A stretch of 64,000 bases of DNA from Luteibacter pinisoli (GCF_006385595.1 NZ_CP041046.1:2294001-2358000); one strand, 5' to 3'; counted from the first letter of the stretch, positions 1 to 9,503 are shown. Notes: generated from the letters alone by a model not told the origin. Numbers and translations: made by a program.

Positions 1-1
1 G

Positions 2-1882
2 ACGCGCCTTACCGACGCCAGCGTGATCGAAGGCCTTGAGGCATTCCTCACCACGACCCTGGGCAAGGGCGTCGTGATCGCCAAGGACACCCCGAACTTC
101 ATCGGCAATCGCATCGGCGTGTTCTCGATGCTGTCGACGATGTTCCACACCGAGCAGTTCGGCCTGGGCTTCGACACCGTCGATGCGCTGACCGGCCCGG
201 CCATCGGCCGCCCGAAGAGCGCGACGTTCCGCACCGCCGACGTGGTGGGCCTGGACACCCTCGCCCACGTGGTCAAGACCATGGGCGACACCCTGCCCGA
301 CGACCCGTGGCACAAGTACTTCCAGCCGCCGGTGTGGCTGAAGGGCCTGATCGACAAGGGTGCGCTGGGCCAGAAGACCGGTGCCGGCTTCTACCGCAAG
401 GCGGGCAAGGACATCGTCGTGCTCGACCTGCAGAAGCAGGACTACCGCCCGTCGGAGGGCAAGCCGTCCGACGAAGTGGCCGCCATCCTGGCGATCAAGA
501 ACCCGTCGGAGAAGTTCGCGAAGCTGCGTGCGTCGTCCGACCCGCAGGCGCAGTTCCTGTGGGCCGTGTTCCGCGACCTCTTCCATTACACCGCGTTCCA
601 CCTGGCGGATATCGCCGAGACGGCGCGTGATGTCGATTTCGCCATCCGCTGGGGTTACGGCTGGAAGCTCGGTCCCTTCGAGCTGTGGCAGGCCGCCGGC
701 TGGCAGCAGGTCGCGGGCTGGATCGCTGAAGATATCGCCGCCGGCAAGACCATGAGCAGCGCGCCGCTGCCCGCATGGGTCACCGACGGCCGCCAGGGCG
801 TGCACGGCAAGGCCGGTTCGTACTCGGCCAGCGCCAACGCCGAGAAGCCGCGTTCGTCGCACCCGGTGTACAGCCGCCAGGCCTTCCCGGACCCGATCCT
901 GGGCGAGACCTTCGACCAGGGCACGACGGTGTGGGAAAACGACGGCGTCCGCCTGTGGACGTCGGGCGACGACATCGGCGTCATCTCGTTCAAGACCAAG
1001 ATGAACACGGTGAACGACCACGTGCTCGACGGCATCCAGCATGCCATCGGCCTTGCCGAGCAGCAGTTCCGCGGCGTGGTGCTGTGGCAGCCGACCGAGC
1101 CGTTCTCGGCCGGCGCGGACCTGAAGGGTGCGCTAGGCCTGCTGCAGGCCGGCAAGCTCGCCGAGTTCGAAGCCATGGTGGCGAACTTCCAGGCCACCAG
1201 CATGCGCATCAAGTACTCGCTGGTGCCCGTGGTGGCGGCCGTGCGTGGCCTCGCCCTGGGTGGCGGCTGCGAATTCCAGATGCACTCGGCCCGTACCGTG
1301 GCCGCGCTGGAAAGCTACATCGGCCTGGTCGAGGCGGGCGTCGGCCTGCTGCCGGCCGGCGGTGGCCTGAAGGAACTTGCCGTGCGCGCCGCGCAGCACA
1401 ACCCGGAAGACCCGTTTGAATACCTGAAGAAGGTGTTCGAGACGGTGGCGATGGCGAAGGTGTCGACCAGCGCGCTCGAGGCGAAGACCCTGGGCCTGCT
1501 GCGCAAGGACGACGTCGTCGTCTTCAACACCCACGAGGTGCTGCACGTGGCCAAGGCCCAGGCACGCGCGATGGCCGAGTCCGGCTACCGTCCGCCGCTG
1601 CCGGCACGCGCCATCCCGGCGGCTGGCGACACCAGCACGGCCACGTTCAAGGCCTCGCTGGCGAACATGGTGGAAGGTTATTTCGCGTCGCCGCACGACG
1701 TGAACATCGCCGGCCGCATCGCCGACACGCTGTCCGGTGGCCCGATCGAGCGCGGCTCGCCGGTGGACGAAGAGTGGCTGCTGGCCCTCGAGCGCAAGCA
1801 TTTCGTCGAGCTGGCCCAGACCGAGAAGACCCAGGCCCGCATCGCCCACACCATGACGACGGGCAAGCCGCTGCGTAACTGA
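2..1882 (+). CDS. 3-hydroxyacyl-CoA dehydrogenase/enoyl-CoA hydratase (FadN-type), 5' end outside window
   Basis: This is a bifunctional beta-oxidation enzyme: it hydrates enoyl-CoA and oxidises 3-hydroxyacyl-CoA with NAD. The frame is open from base 2, so the N-terminal Rossmann domain lies upstream of the window. The visible part begins at the end of that domain and enters the 3HCDH C-terminal domain at TPNFIGNRIG (about visible residue 30). A second 3HCDH-like helical repeat follows (FAIRWGYGWKLGPFELW). A C-terminal crotonase domain has the oxyanion-hole segment FSAGADL and the GGGCEF and VEAGVGLLPAGGG motifs. Dehydrogenase before hydratase is the order of Bacillus FadN and the reverse of FadB/FadJ. 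The thiolase gene starts 51 bp downstream, so the two probably form one operon. Confidence 0.93.
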   Translation, partial: TRLTDASVIEGLEAFLTTTLGKGVVIAKDTPNFIGNRIGVFSMLSTMFHTEQFGLGFDTVDALTGPAIGRPKSATFRTADVVGLDTLAHVVKTMGDTLPDDPWHKYFQPPVWLKGLIDKGALGQKTGAGFYRKAGKDIVVLDLQKQDYRPSEGKPSDEVAAILAIKNPSEKFAKLRASSDPQAQFLWAVFRDLFHYTAFHLADIAETARDVDFAIRWGYGWKLGPFELWQAAGWQQVAGWIAEDIAAGKTMSSAPLPAWVTDGRQGVHGKAGSYSASANAEKPRSSHPVYSRQAFPDPILGETFDQGTTVWENDGVRLWTSGDDIGVISFKTKMNTVNDHVLDGIQHAIGLAEQQFRGVVLWQPTEPFSAGADLKGALGLLQAGKLAEFEAMVANFQATSMRIKYSLVPVVAAVRGLALGGGCEFQMHSARTVAALESYIGLVEAGVGLLPAGGGLKELAVRAAQHNPEDPFEYLKKVFETVAMAKVSTSALEAKTLGLLRKDDVVVFNTHEVLHVAKAQARAMAESGYRPPLPARAIPAAGDTSTATFKASLANMVEGYFASPHDVNIAGRIADTLSGGPIERGSPVDEEWLLALERKHFVELAQTEKTQARIAHTMTTGKPLRN

Positions 1883-1933
1883 CGCGCCTCGCGCTCTACG
1901 CCAACGACCTGCCCCCTTACCAGGAACCACCTC

Positions 1934-3142
1934 ATGAGCAAGCAAGTGCAAGACGCCTACATCGTCGCCGCCACCCGTACCCCGGTGGGCAAGGCGCCGC
2001 GCGGCGTGTTCCGTAACACCCGCCCCGACGACCTGCTCGCCCACGTCATCCGTGCCGTGATGGAACAGGCCCCGGGCATCGACCCGGCGCTGATCGCCGA
2101 CGCGATCATCGGCTGCGCCATGCCGGAAGCCGAGCAAGGCATGAACGTCGCACGCATCGGCGTGCTGCTGGCCGGCCTGCCCGAGCAGGTGCCGGGCGTC
2201 ACCATCAACCGTTTCTGCTCGTCCGGCGTGCAGGCCATCGCCATGGCCGCCGACCGCATCCGCCTGGGTGAAGCCGACCTGATGCTGGCCGGCGGTACCG
2301 AGTCGATGAGCATGGTGCCGATGATGGGCCACAAGGTGGCCATGAACCCGGCCATCTTCGAGAACGACGAAAACCGCGCCATCGCCTTCGGCATGGGCAT
2401 CACCGCCGAGAAGGTGGCCGAGCGCTGGAAGGTCAGCCGCGAAGACCAGGACACGTTTGCCCTGCAGTCCCACCAGAAGGCGCTGGCGGCGATCCAGAAC
2501 GGCGAGTTCAAGGACGAGATCACTCCGTTCCAGCTCGACGACCGCTACCCGGACCTGAAGAACCGCACGGTGAAGGAAGACCGCCGGATCATCACCCTCG
2601 ACGAAGGCCCGCGTGCCGATACGTCGCTGGAAGTGCTCGGCAAGCTGCGCCCGGTGTTCCGCAACGGCCAGTTCGGCGGCTCGGTCACCGCGGGTAACTC
2701 CTCGCAGATGTCCGACGGCGCCGGCGCGCTGCTGCTCGCCTCGGAAAAGGCGATCAAGGACTACGGCCTGACCCCGCTGGCCCGCTTCGTCGGCTTCTCC
2801 GTGGCCGGCGTGGCGCCGGACATCATGGGTATCGGCCCGAAGGAAGCGATTCCGAAGGCACTGAAGCAGACCGGCATCACCCAGGACCAGCTGGACTGGA
2901 TCGAGCTCAACGAAGCCTTCGCCGCGCAGGCGCTGGCCGTGATCCGCGACCTCGGCCTGGATCCGTCGAAGGTGAACCCGCTGGGCGGCGCCATCGCCCT
3001 CGGCCACCCGCTCGGCGCCACCGGTGCCGTGCGCGCCGCCACGCTGATCCACGGCCTGCGTCGCCGCAAGCAGAAGTACGGCATGGTGACGATGTGCATC
3101 GGTACCGGCATGGGCGCCGCCGGCATCTTCGAGGCGCTGTAA
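1934..3142 (+). CDS. acetyl-CoA C-acyltransferase (thiolase, FadA/FadI type)
   Basis: This is the thiolytic step of fatty-acid beta-oxidation: 3-ketoacyl-CoA plus CoA gives acetyl-CoA and a shortened acyl-CoA. The 402-residue length is normal for the family. The nucleophilic Cys95 is in NRFCSSGVQAIA. The catalytic His is in GGAIALGHPLGATGA and the second catalytic Cys in CIGTGMGAAGIFE. LNEAFAAQALAV is the usual thiolase signature. AGGA lies about 8 nt before the ATG. It follows the dehydrogenase/hydratase gene closely, as in fadNA-type operons. Substrate chain length cannot be read from the sequence. Confidence 0.95.
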   Translation: MSKQVQDAYIVAATRTPVGKAPRGVFRNTRPDDLLAHVIRAVMEQAPGIDPALIADAIIGCAMPEAEQGMNVARIGVLLAGLPEQVPGVTINRFCSSGVQAIAMAADRIRLGEADLMLAGGTESMSMVPMMGHKVAMNPAIFENDENRAIAFGMGITAEKVAERWKVSREDQDTFALQSHQKALAAIQNGEFKDEITPFQLDDRYPDLKNRTVKEDRRIITLDEGPRADTSLEVLGKLRPVFRNGQFGGSVTAGNSSQMSDGAGALLLASEKAIKDYGLTPLARFVGFSVAGVAPDIMGIGPKEAIPKALKQTGITQDQLDWIELNEAFAAQALAVIRDLGLDPSKVNPLGGAIALGHPLGATGAVRAATLIHGLRRRKQKYGMVTMCIGTGMGAAGIFEAL

Positions 3143-3149
3143 TTCCCCC

Positions 3150-3180
3150 CGGGGGCGGTGCGCTCGCGCGCCCGCCCCCG
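3150..3180 (+). other. GC-rich hairpin after the thiolase gene
   Basis: A 9-bp perfect stem (3150-3158 with 3172-3180) closes a 13-nt loop that is itself GC-rich. It starts 8 nt after the thiolase stop and ends 20 nt before the next ATG. There is no T-run, so it is not a canonical intrinsic terminator. It may stabilise the 3' end of the fad transcript. Confidence 0.45.
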
Positions 3181-3199
3181 ACGGCGGTACGCTTCACCC

Positions 3200-4126
3200 A
3201 TGCACGGCATCCATACCATCGACACCGGCTTCGGCCGCCCGCGCTTCGACGCTGCCTACCTGGTCGTCGAGCGCGGCCGCGGGGCCATCATCGACAGCGG
3301 CACGACGCACTCCGTGCCGCGCTTCCTCGAGGCGATCGAGGCGGCCGGCCTGCGGCCCGGCGACATCGACTGGGTGATCCTCACCCACGTTCACCTCGAC
3401 CACGCTGGCGGTGCCGGCGAACTGATGAAACACCTGCCCCACGCCATGCTCGCGGTGCATCCGCGCGGCGCGCGGCACATGATCGACCCGTCCGTGCTGA
3501 TCGCCGGGGCGACCGGCGTCTACGGTGAAGAGGCCGTGCGCCGTGATTACGGCACCATCGTGCCGGTGCCGAAGGACCGCGTGATCGAGGCCTCGGACGG
3601 CTTCGTCATCGACCTTCAAGGCCGTGCCCTGCTTTGCCTGGACACGCCGGGCCACGCGAAACACCACATCGCCATCCACGACGATCAGTCCAGCGCGTTT
3701 TTCACCGGCGACATCTTCGGCCTGTCCTACCGCGAGTTCGATACCGCGAACGGCCCCTTCATCATCCCGACCACCTCACCGGTGCAGTTCGACCCGGACG
3801 AGGCCCACGCCTCCATCGAGCGGATGATGCGTTACGAGCCGGCAGCGATGTACCTCACCCATTTCGACCGCGTCGAACAGGTGAAGCGCCTGGCAAACGA
3901 CCTGCACGAGCAGATCGACGCGATGGTGGCCATCGCACGGCGCCATGCGGGCGATCCTGACCGCGAGGCACGTATCGCCACGGATTTCGCCGACCTCTAC
4001 GTGGGCCGGGCGAAGAAACACGGGGTGACGATGGGCGCCGACGAGATCACGAAGCTGCTGAAGATCGATATCCGCCTCAACGCCCAGGGCATCGTCGTCT
4101 GGCTGGACAAGGCGAAGGCCGCCTGA
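3200..4126 (+). CDS. MBL-fold metallo-hydrolase
   Basis: This is a metallo-beta-lactamase-fold hydrolase of 308 residues, probably binding two metals. The core motif THVHLDH gives His63, His65, Asp67 and His68. Later ligands are visible as DTPGHAKHH, FTGDIFG and LTHFDRV. The frame is open further upstream, but the ATG at 3200 begins directly at the beta-strand IHTIDTGFGRPRFDAAYLV that typically opens the fold. No signal peptide is seen, so it is cytoplasmic. The long C-terminal helical part (after about residue 215) resembles bacterial MBL hydrolases of unknown substrate. Neighbours do not define a pathway. Confidence 0.88.
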   Translation: MHGIHTIDTGFGRPRFDAAYLVVERGRGAIIDSGTTHSVPRFLEAIEAAGLRPGDIDWVILTHVHLDHAGGAGELMKHLPHAMLAVHPRGARHMIDPSVLIAGATGVYGEEAVRRDYGTIVPVPKDRVIEASDGFVIDLQGRALLCLDTPGHAKHHIAIHDDQSSAFFTGDIFGLSYREFDTANGPFIIPTTSPVQFDPDEAHASIERMMRYEPAAMYLTHFDRVEQVKRLANDLHEQIDAMVAIARRHAGDPDREARIATDFADLYVGRAKKHGVTMGADEITKLLKIDIRLNAQGIVVWLDKAKAA

Positions 4127-4134
4127 CGAGGCCC

Positions 4135-5409
4135 TCAGCCCTCGAGGCGCGACTTCATCCAGTCCGCCATCTCGTATTTCCAGTACGTCCCCTGGGCGGC
4201 CAGGTAGCCGAACGGACGGTGCACGGGATCAAGGCCGAACTCAGCGTACGCCGGCACGGACTTCTCGCCGGACGCGATGGCGTCGGCCAGCGTTTCGCCC
4301 GCGGCGCAGGTCGGCGCCAGGCCATGCCCGCCGAAGGCCTGCGCGTACCACAGGCCATTGCCGTGGGTGCCCACCTGGGGCATCTCATGGCGGGCATAGC
4401 TCATCAGCCCCGACCACGCGTGCTCGACCTTCACGCCCTTGAGGGAAGGAAACACCCGCTCGAGGTCGCGGGTCAGCAGCTTCTGCACGGCGCGGGGGCT
4501 GCGGTCGCGAATGGAGATGCGCCCACCCCATAGCAGCCGCGTGTCCTGCAGGGGCCGGTAGTAATCGAACGCAAATCGCGTGTCGTAAATGGCGGCCTGC
4601 GTTCGCACGCACTCGGCCAGGCGCGGGCCCAGCGGCTCGGTCACCATCACATAGGTGGCGATAGGCAGCACGGCCCGGTCGATGCGGCGGTCCAGCCCGG
4701 CGAGGTAGCCGCCACAGGCAAGCACCACGTTCGGCGTCTCGATCTCCGCCTCACCCACGCGCAACACCCAGCGCGGGCCCCGACGCTCGAGCATGCGCAC
4801 GGGTGAGCCTTCATGCAGGGTGACACCGGCCGCTTCCGCCGCCGCGGCAAGGCCACGCGCGTAGGCGAGCGGGTCGATGTGCATCGCGTTCCGCTCGTAC
4901 AGGCCGTCGTGGTAGCGCCGGCTGTGCACGAACTCGTGCATCGCGTCGGCGGGAAGCCACTGCCACTCGCTGCCGTAGTGTTCCGCGAGCAGCTGTTGCC
5001 GCGCGCGCAGCAAGCGCGCATCGCGGAACCAGTTCGCCCAGACCACGCCCGCGTCCACCCTGTCGCAATCGATGCCCAGCGTGGTGATGCGCTGGCGAAT
5101 CAGGTTGACCGCTGCCACGGTGCGCGCATAAAGGTCGCGGGCACGCGGCTCGCCCAGCTTTTCCAGCAGAGCGCGTTCGCCGAGCGAATAGCCGGCGAAG
5201 ACGAAACCGCCGTTACGTCCCGACGCGCCGAAGCCGATGGTCTGCGCTTCCAGCAGGACGACGTCGCGGACGCCGCGGGCGGCGAGTCCCAGTGCCGTGT
5301 TCAGCCCGGCGAAGCCACCACCCACGACCACGACGGCAGCGTCCCGCTTGCCCTGGGGCGGCGGTCGCGGCGTCGGCGCAGCTTGGCGGGCGTGATACCA
5401 CGACGCCAT
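4135..5409 (-). CDS. FAD-dependent oxidoreductase, DAO family (PuuB/OrdL-like)
   Basis: This is a 424-residue flavin amine or amino-acid oxidase-type protein. The N-terminal dinucleotide-binding fold AVVVVGGGFAGLNTALGLAARG starts at about residue 25. It is followed by FGASGRNGGFVFAGYS, typical of the gamma-glutamylputrescine oxidase/OrdL branch of the DAO family. The C-terminal part has GLMSYARHEMPQVG and FGGHGLAPTCAAGE, which close the FAD site. It is convergent with the MBL gene (8 bp between stops) and divergent from nbaC. The substrate is unknown; polyamine-derived or N-methyl amino acids are possible. Confidence 0.85.
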   Translation of the reverse strand: MASWYHARQAAPTPRPPPQGKRDAAVVVVGGGFAGLNTALGLAARGVRDVVLLEAQTIGFGASGRNGGFVFAGYSLGERALLEKLGEPRARDLYARTVAAVNLIRQRITTLGIDCDRVDAGVVWANWFRDARLLRARQQLLAEHYGSEWQWLPADAMHEFVHSRRYHDGLYERNAMHIDPLAYARGLAAAAEAAGVTLHEGSPVRMLERRGPRWVLRVGEAEIETPNVVLACGGYLAGLDRRIDRAVLPIATYVMVTEPLGPRLAECVRTQAAIYDTRFAFDYYRPLQDTRLLWGGRISIRDRSPRAVQKLLTRDLERVFPSLKGVKVEHAWSGLMSYARHEMPQVGTHGNGLWYAQAFGGHGLAPTCAAGETLADAIASGEKSVPAYAEFGLDPVHRPFGYLAAQGTYWKYEMADWMKSRLEG

Positions 5410-5483
5410 CCGGGAGGATCCTTAACGGGCAGGTCCGTCCTTGTACGCCATGCCGCAGGCGGCGGGAAGTCCCCGGCCGGGAG

Positions 5484-5489
5484 TATGAT
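5484..5489 (+). promoter_or_regulatory. putative -10 box of nbaC
   Basis: TATGAT lies 28 nt upstream of the nbaC ATG, inside the 108-bp region shared with the divergent FAD oxidoreductase gene. No convincing -35 element is visible. Position and sequence are the only evidence. Confidence 0.35.
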
Positions 5490-5517
5490 CGCGGCATTCA
5501 TCCATGAAGCCTGCCGC

Positions 5518-6045
5518 ATGAGCCTCACGCCTCCTATCGACCTGCAACGCTGGATCGACGAGCACCGCGCCTTGCTCAAGCCGCCCGTGGGCAACAAGTG
5601 CATCGTCGATGGCGACTTCATCGTGATGATCGTCGGCGGCCCGAACGCCCGCACGGATTACCACTACGACGAAGGCCCGGAGTTTTTCTACCAGCTCGAG
5701 GGCGAGATGGTGCTGAAGGTGCAGGACGAGGGCGTCGCGAAGGACATCCCCATCCGCGCCGGCCAGATGTTCTACCTGCCGCCGCGCGTGCCGCATTCAC
5801 CGCAACGGATGCCCGACTCCGTCGGCCTGGTGATCGAGCGGCGCCGCCTGGCCGGCGAAAGCGACGGCCTGATGTGGTTCTGCGCTAACTGCAATCACAA
5901 GCTCTTCGAGCGCTATTTCGGGCTCAAGAGCATCGAGAGCGACTTCCCGCCTGTGTTCGACGAGTTCTACCGGGATGAGGAGGCGCGCACGTGCAAGGCG
6001 TGCGGCACCGTCCACCCCGCACCGGCGCGTTACGCGGAAGCCTAG
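5518..6045 (+). CDS. nbaC: 3-hydroxyanthranilate 3,4-dioxygenase
   Basis: It opens the ring of 3-hydroxyanthranilate in the kynurenine route of tryptophan breakdown or de novo NAD synthesis. The 175-residue cupin matches bacterial family length. The Fe(II) ligands are His49, Glu55 and His93, seen in TDYHYDEGPEFFY and PPRVPHSP. The conserved ERRR stretch follows. The C-terminal rubredoxin-like metal site is intact (CANC at 122-125 and CKAC at 159-162), as in bacterial rather than animal enzymes. The ATG at 5518 fits the conserved N-terminus; the longer upstream frame is non-coding. No other kynurenine gene is in the window. Confidence 0.95.
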   Translation: MSLTPPIDLQRWIDEHRALLKPPVGNKCIVDGDFIVMIVGGPNARTDYHYDEGPEFFYQLEGEMVLKVQDEGVAKDIPIRAGQMFYLPPRVPHSPQRMPDSVGLVIERRRLAGESDGLMWFCANCNHKLFERYFGLKSIESDFPPVFDEFYRDEEARTCKACGTVHPAPARYAEA

Positions 6046-6596
6046 CGGCCGCGTCCCGCCGCCAGCCACTTCGCGGCCATGCGGCGAAGCGACGGGTCGC
6101 TCGTTTCATCGGCGGCCACATCGGCGATGTCGCGCCAGGCCAGCCCCAGCGACTCTTCATTCGCCGCGAAGGCTTCCGAGCCGCGCGCGACCACCACATA
6201 GCGCGCGTCGTAGTGCCAGTGCTGCGGCTCCTGGCCACGGGCGAGAATGACGTGGCGATCCACGTCGAACAGCTGCGGCTGCACTTCCAGATCGGTTAGC
6301 CCGGTCTCCTCCTCCGCTTCGCGCAGCGCGACGTTGGCAAGGTCTGCCTCGCCGTCGGCGTGGCCGCCGGGCTGCAGCCAGCGCTGCAGCTTGCGGTGGT
6401 GCATCAGCAGCACGCGCTGGCCATCCGCGCTGACCAGCCACGCGGAGCCCGTGAAGTGCCCGGCCCGTGTCTCGCGGTGAAACGGCTGCGCCTCGCTCGC
6501 CAGCCATGCGCGGAACGACGCGACGTCGTGTTCGTCGGGATACCGGGCGGCGTAGCGCTCAAGGGCGATGGCAAGCGGGCGGAAGGTGGGGCTCAT
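6042..6596 (-). CDS. NUDIX hydrolase
   Basis: This is a pyrophosphohydrolase of nucleoside-diphosphate-linked substrates, 184 residues. The Nudix box is at about residues 77-100 (PGGHADGEADLANVALREAE, then EETGL). It has the REAEEETG core, while the spacing between the first Glu and the RE pair looks one residue longer than the textbook pattern. An N-terminal helical extension of about 45 residues precedes the fold. The gene is convergent with nbaC and the two stop codons overlap (6042-6045). The substrate cannot be inferred. Confidence 0.9.
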   Translation of the reverse strand: MSPTFRPLAIALERYAARYPDEHDVASFRAWLASEAQPFHRETRAGHFTGSAWLVSADGQRVLLMHHRKLQRWLQPGGHADGEADLANVALREAEEETGLTDLEVQPQLFDVDRHVILARGQEPQHWHYDARYVVVARGSEAFAANEESLGLAWRDIADVAADETSDPSLRRMAAKWLAAGRGR

Positions 6597-6753
6597 CAGG
6601 GAAATCCGAGGAAACGTGTGCGTATTTTCGCACGCGTTTTTCAGATTAGTCCGATGTCCCCGGAGGAACCCTGCTGCCTAGGATGGGTCGTGCGCACGAA
6701 GCGCATCGACTTCCCCGCGGCCATGAGGCCGCACCCATCGCATGGAGCCGCGC

Positions 6754-7707
6754 ATGACATCCTGTTTTCTCCGCACCACCGCCGCGTTGATCGCCCTCGG
6801 TCCCGCCGCCGCCCTGGCCTCGACCACCCACGACATGCCCGATTTCACCGGCCCGCTGGTGACGCCGGCGGTAAATCCCCTCCCGAAGGACATGCTCAAC
6901 ATCGAGCCTTACCTCATCCATACCCACGTGCGTGCCCGCTACGGCAACGACGGGTCGCGCCACGCGCTGCGGGAACGCGAGCGAACGCGCCAGTGGCAGG
7001 TCGCATTGCCGGTGATCTACGGCCTGGGTGAGACCACCTCCGTGCAGCTCACCCTCAGCGCACTGCGCACGTCAACGCCATCAGGGCACACGGATGGCCT
7101 GCGCATCGGTGACACCCACGTGCGCCTGCTCCAGCGACTCAGCGGCCCCGGCGATGACGGTACCGGCTGGGTGACCGCCGTCTCGCTGGCACAGCGACTC
7201 TCCACCGGCAAGTATCACCACCTCAATACCAATCCGCTCAATGGCACCGGGAACGGTACCTCGCGCACCACGCTGGCGTTCGGCGCCCAGAAGCTGCAAT
7301 GGCTGGCGGACGGGCGGGCATTGCGCTGGCGCGGCCAGGTGGCGTGGAGTCCGAGCCCCGGGCTCACCCGTCTCCACGGCACCAGCGTGTACGGTACGGG
7401 TCCGGGATTCCACGGCAGCGCCCGCCACGGGCAAGCCTGGAACGCCTCCATCGCCGCGGAGTACGCGCTCCATCCGCGCTGGGTACTGGTCGGCGAAGCG
7501 GTGTTCAATCGCACCGGCAAGGTGCGCATGCAGGAGTCGCACCGAGCCTGGGAACACCGCCCGTCGCAGGACCTCAGCCTGGCACCGGCGGTGGAATACC
7601 ACCTCAGTGCCACCCTCGGTCTCATCGCCGGCGTGCAGTTCACCGTGGCCGGTCGCAACGCGGCGGCCTACGTGGCACCGCAGGCCGCACTGAACATGGT
7701 GTTCTGA
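6754..7707 (+). CDS. putative outer-membrane beta-barrel protein with signal peptide
   Basis: An exported protein of about 317 residues. An ATG at 6742 is in frame, but GGAG at 6744-6747 sits six bases before the ATG at 6754, which then gives a clean signal peptide (TSCFLRTTAALIALGPAAALA). The mature part has alternating hydrophobic/polar strands (QVALPVIYGLGETTSVQLTLSAL, GLIAGVQFTVAGR). It ends in ALNMVF, with the terminal Phe typical of outer-membrane barrels. It resembles the MetA-pathway or transporter-like OMP families, but I cannot name a substrate. Confidence 0.72.
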   Translation: MTSCFLRTTAALIALGPAAALASTTHDMPDFTGPLVTPAVNPLPKDMLNIEPYLIHTHVRARYGNDGSRHALRERERTRQWQVALPVIYGLGETTSVQLTLSALRTSTPSGHTDGLRIGDTHVRLLQRLSGPGDDGTGWVTAVSLAQRLSTGKYHHLNTNPLNGTGNGTSRTTLAFGAQKLQWLADGRALRWRGQVAWSPSPGLTRLHGTSVYGTGPGFHGSARHGQAWNASIAAEYALHPRWVLVGEAVFNRTGKVRMQESHRAWEHRPSQDLSLAPAVEYHLSATLGLIAGVQFTVAGRNAAAYVAPQAALNMVF

Positions 7708-7918
7708 CGCACCGCCCTCGTTCCACGCACAACCGCCGTAAGTCATGGTGACAACGACCTCCCCCCGTGCAAAGGCCTTGGCGGGCCTCGCATTGCAGCT
7801 TGTACGGCCGTGCCCCGCTGGGCTATGGTTCCGTGCCGCTCTCCCGGGGACGGCGTTCCATCATGGCTGCCGCGGCGGTCCCAATAATAAAGAGCACTTC
7901 CGGCAGTAGGGGAGACAC

Positions 7919-9409
7919 ATGTTGAAACACCTGTTCGCGACGCATCCCATCGAGGCCGCGCCGCATGTCGACGCTGGTGAGCATATTGAAACCGGCGCAC
8001 ACGGTGGCGGCGAGCTCAAGCGCGTCCTCACGGCGAAGCACCTTATTCTTCTCGGCATCGGCGCCGTCATCGGTGCCGGTATCTTCGTGATCACCGGCCA
8101 GGCAGCCGCGCTGCATGCCGGCCCGGCACTGGTCATCAGCTTCATCATCGCGGGCTTCGCCTGCGCCCTGGCGGGCCTGTGCTACGCCGAGTTCGCGGCC
8201 ATGCTGCCGGTCTCGGGCAGCGCCTACTCCTATTCGTATGCCACGCTCGGCGAATACGTCGCCTGGTTCGTCGGCTGGAACCTGGTGCTCGAATACCTGT
8301 TCGCCGCGGCCACCGTGGCTGCCGGCTGGTCGGGCTACTTCAACGAGCTGCTCGGTCTCATCGGCAGCATGGTCGGCAGTGACATCACCCTGCCCGCCTC
8401 GTTGTCGTCGGCGCCGTTCCAGTTCATCGAGGGCCACATCCAGGCCACCGGCACGCTGATCAACCTGCCGGCGGTCTGCATCATCGCCGCGCTGTCGGGC
8501 CTGTGCTACGTCGGCATCACGCAGTCCGCCTTCGTCAACTCGATCATCGTGGCGATCAAGGTCGCCGTGATCCTGCTGTTCCTGGCGTTCGCCATCAAGA
8601 TGATCAACCCGGCGAACTGGCACCCGTTCATCCCGCCGAACGAGGGCGAAGGCACCTTCGGCTGGAGCGGTATCTTCCGCGCCGCGACCATCGTGTTCTT
8701 CTCGTACGTCGGCTTCGACGCGGTGTCCACCGCGGCAGGCGAAGCAAAGAACCCGCAGCGCGACATGCCGATCGGCATCCTCGGCTCGCTGGCCATCTGC
8801 ACCGTGCTGTACATCGCCGTGGCGCTGGTGCTCACCGGTATCGCCCCGTTCCGCATCCTCAACACGCCGGAGCCGGTCGCTACCGCCCTGGGCCTGTACC
8901 CGCAGCTGGCCTGGCTGAAAGCCATCGTCGTCGTCGGTGCCATCACCGGCCTGTCGTCGGTGATCCTGGTGATGCTGATGGGCCTGCCGCGCATCTTCTT
9001 CTCGATGGCACGCGACGGCCTGCTGCCGCCGTCGATGGCCCGCGTCCACAAGAAGTTCGCCACGCCGTACGTCGGCACGATCATCGTGGGTGTCGCCGCC
9101 GCCGCCATGGCTGGCCTGTTCCCGGTCAGCGTGCTCGGCGAGCTGGTCTCGATGGGCACCCTGCTGGCGTTCGCCACCGTGTGCATCGGCATCCTGATCC
9201 TGCGCTACACCCGCCCGGACCTGAAGCGCAGCTTCCGCGTCCCGATGGTGTGGCCGATCTCGATTGTCGGCGCCCTCGCCTGCGTCTACCTGTTCTGGCA
9301 GGCCTTTGAAGAGCATTGGCGCCTGATGATGGGCTGGATCATCATCGGCCAGGTCATCTACTTCGGTTACGGCTACGCGCACAGCAAGCTGCGCAAGTCG
9401 CTCGGCTGA
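7919..9409 (+). CDS. APC-family amino acid permease (first of tandem pair)
   Basis: This is an inner-membrane amino-acid transporter of the CAT/YfnA type in the APC superfamily, 496 residues with about 12 membrane segments. A long hydrophilic N-terminus (about 38 residues) comes before TM1, which has GIGAVIGAGIFVITGQAA, the unwound substrate-binding helix of APC transporters. SAYSYSYATLGEYVAWFVGWNLVLEY and FFSYVGFDAVSTAAGEAKNPQRDMP are strong family signatures. GGGGAGA lies just before the ATG. A paralogue follows after a terminator. The substrate may be a cationic or broad range of amino acids. Confidence 0.92.
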   Translation: MLKHLFATHPIEAAPHVDAGEHIETGAHGGGELKRVLTAKHLILLGIGAVIGAGIFVITGQAAALHAGPALVISFIIAGFACALAGLCYAEFAAMLPVSGSAYSYSYATLGEYVAWFVGWNLVLEYLFAAATVAAGWSGYFNELLGLIGSMVGSDITLPASLSSAPFQFIEGHIQATGTLINLPAVCIIAALSGLCYVGITQSAFVNSIIVAIKVAVILLFLAFAIKMINPANWHPFIPPNEGEGTFGWSGIFRAATIVFFSYVGFDAVSTAAGEAKNPQRDMPIGILGSLAICTVLYIAVALVLTGIAPFRILNTPEPVATALGLYPQLAWLKAIVVVGAITGLSSVILVMLMGLPRIFFSMARDGLLPPSMARVHKKFATPYVGTIIVGVAAAAMAGLFPVSVLGELVSMGTLLAFATVCIGILILRYTRPDLKRSFRVPMVWPISIVGALACVYLFWQAFEEHWRLMMGWIIIGQVIYFGYGYAHSKLRKSLG

Positions 9410-9425
9410 TCCAACACGGCCACCC

Positions 9426-9464
9426 GGGAAGGCCGGCGGTGATCCGCCGGCCTTCCCTGTTTTA
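9426..9464 (+). terminator. rho-independent terminator between the permeases
   Basis: A perfect 14-bp stem (9426-9439 with 9444-9457) has a TGAT loop and is followed by TGTTTTA. It begins 17 nt after the stop of the first permease. It separates the two paralogues into distinct transcripts. Confidence 0.9.
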
Positions 9465-9503
9465 CGGCTATTCTTCCTTTCGCCACCGCCATACGAGCCG
9501 TCC

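Noticed and set aside
1133..3052. Long minus-strand open frame opposite the fad genes
   Set aside because: It mirrors the codon pattern of the real plus-strand genes, has His/Arg/Gly-rich composition and no domain motifs. This is typical of shadow frames in high-GC DNA.
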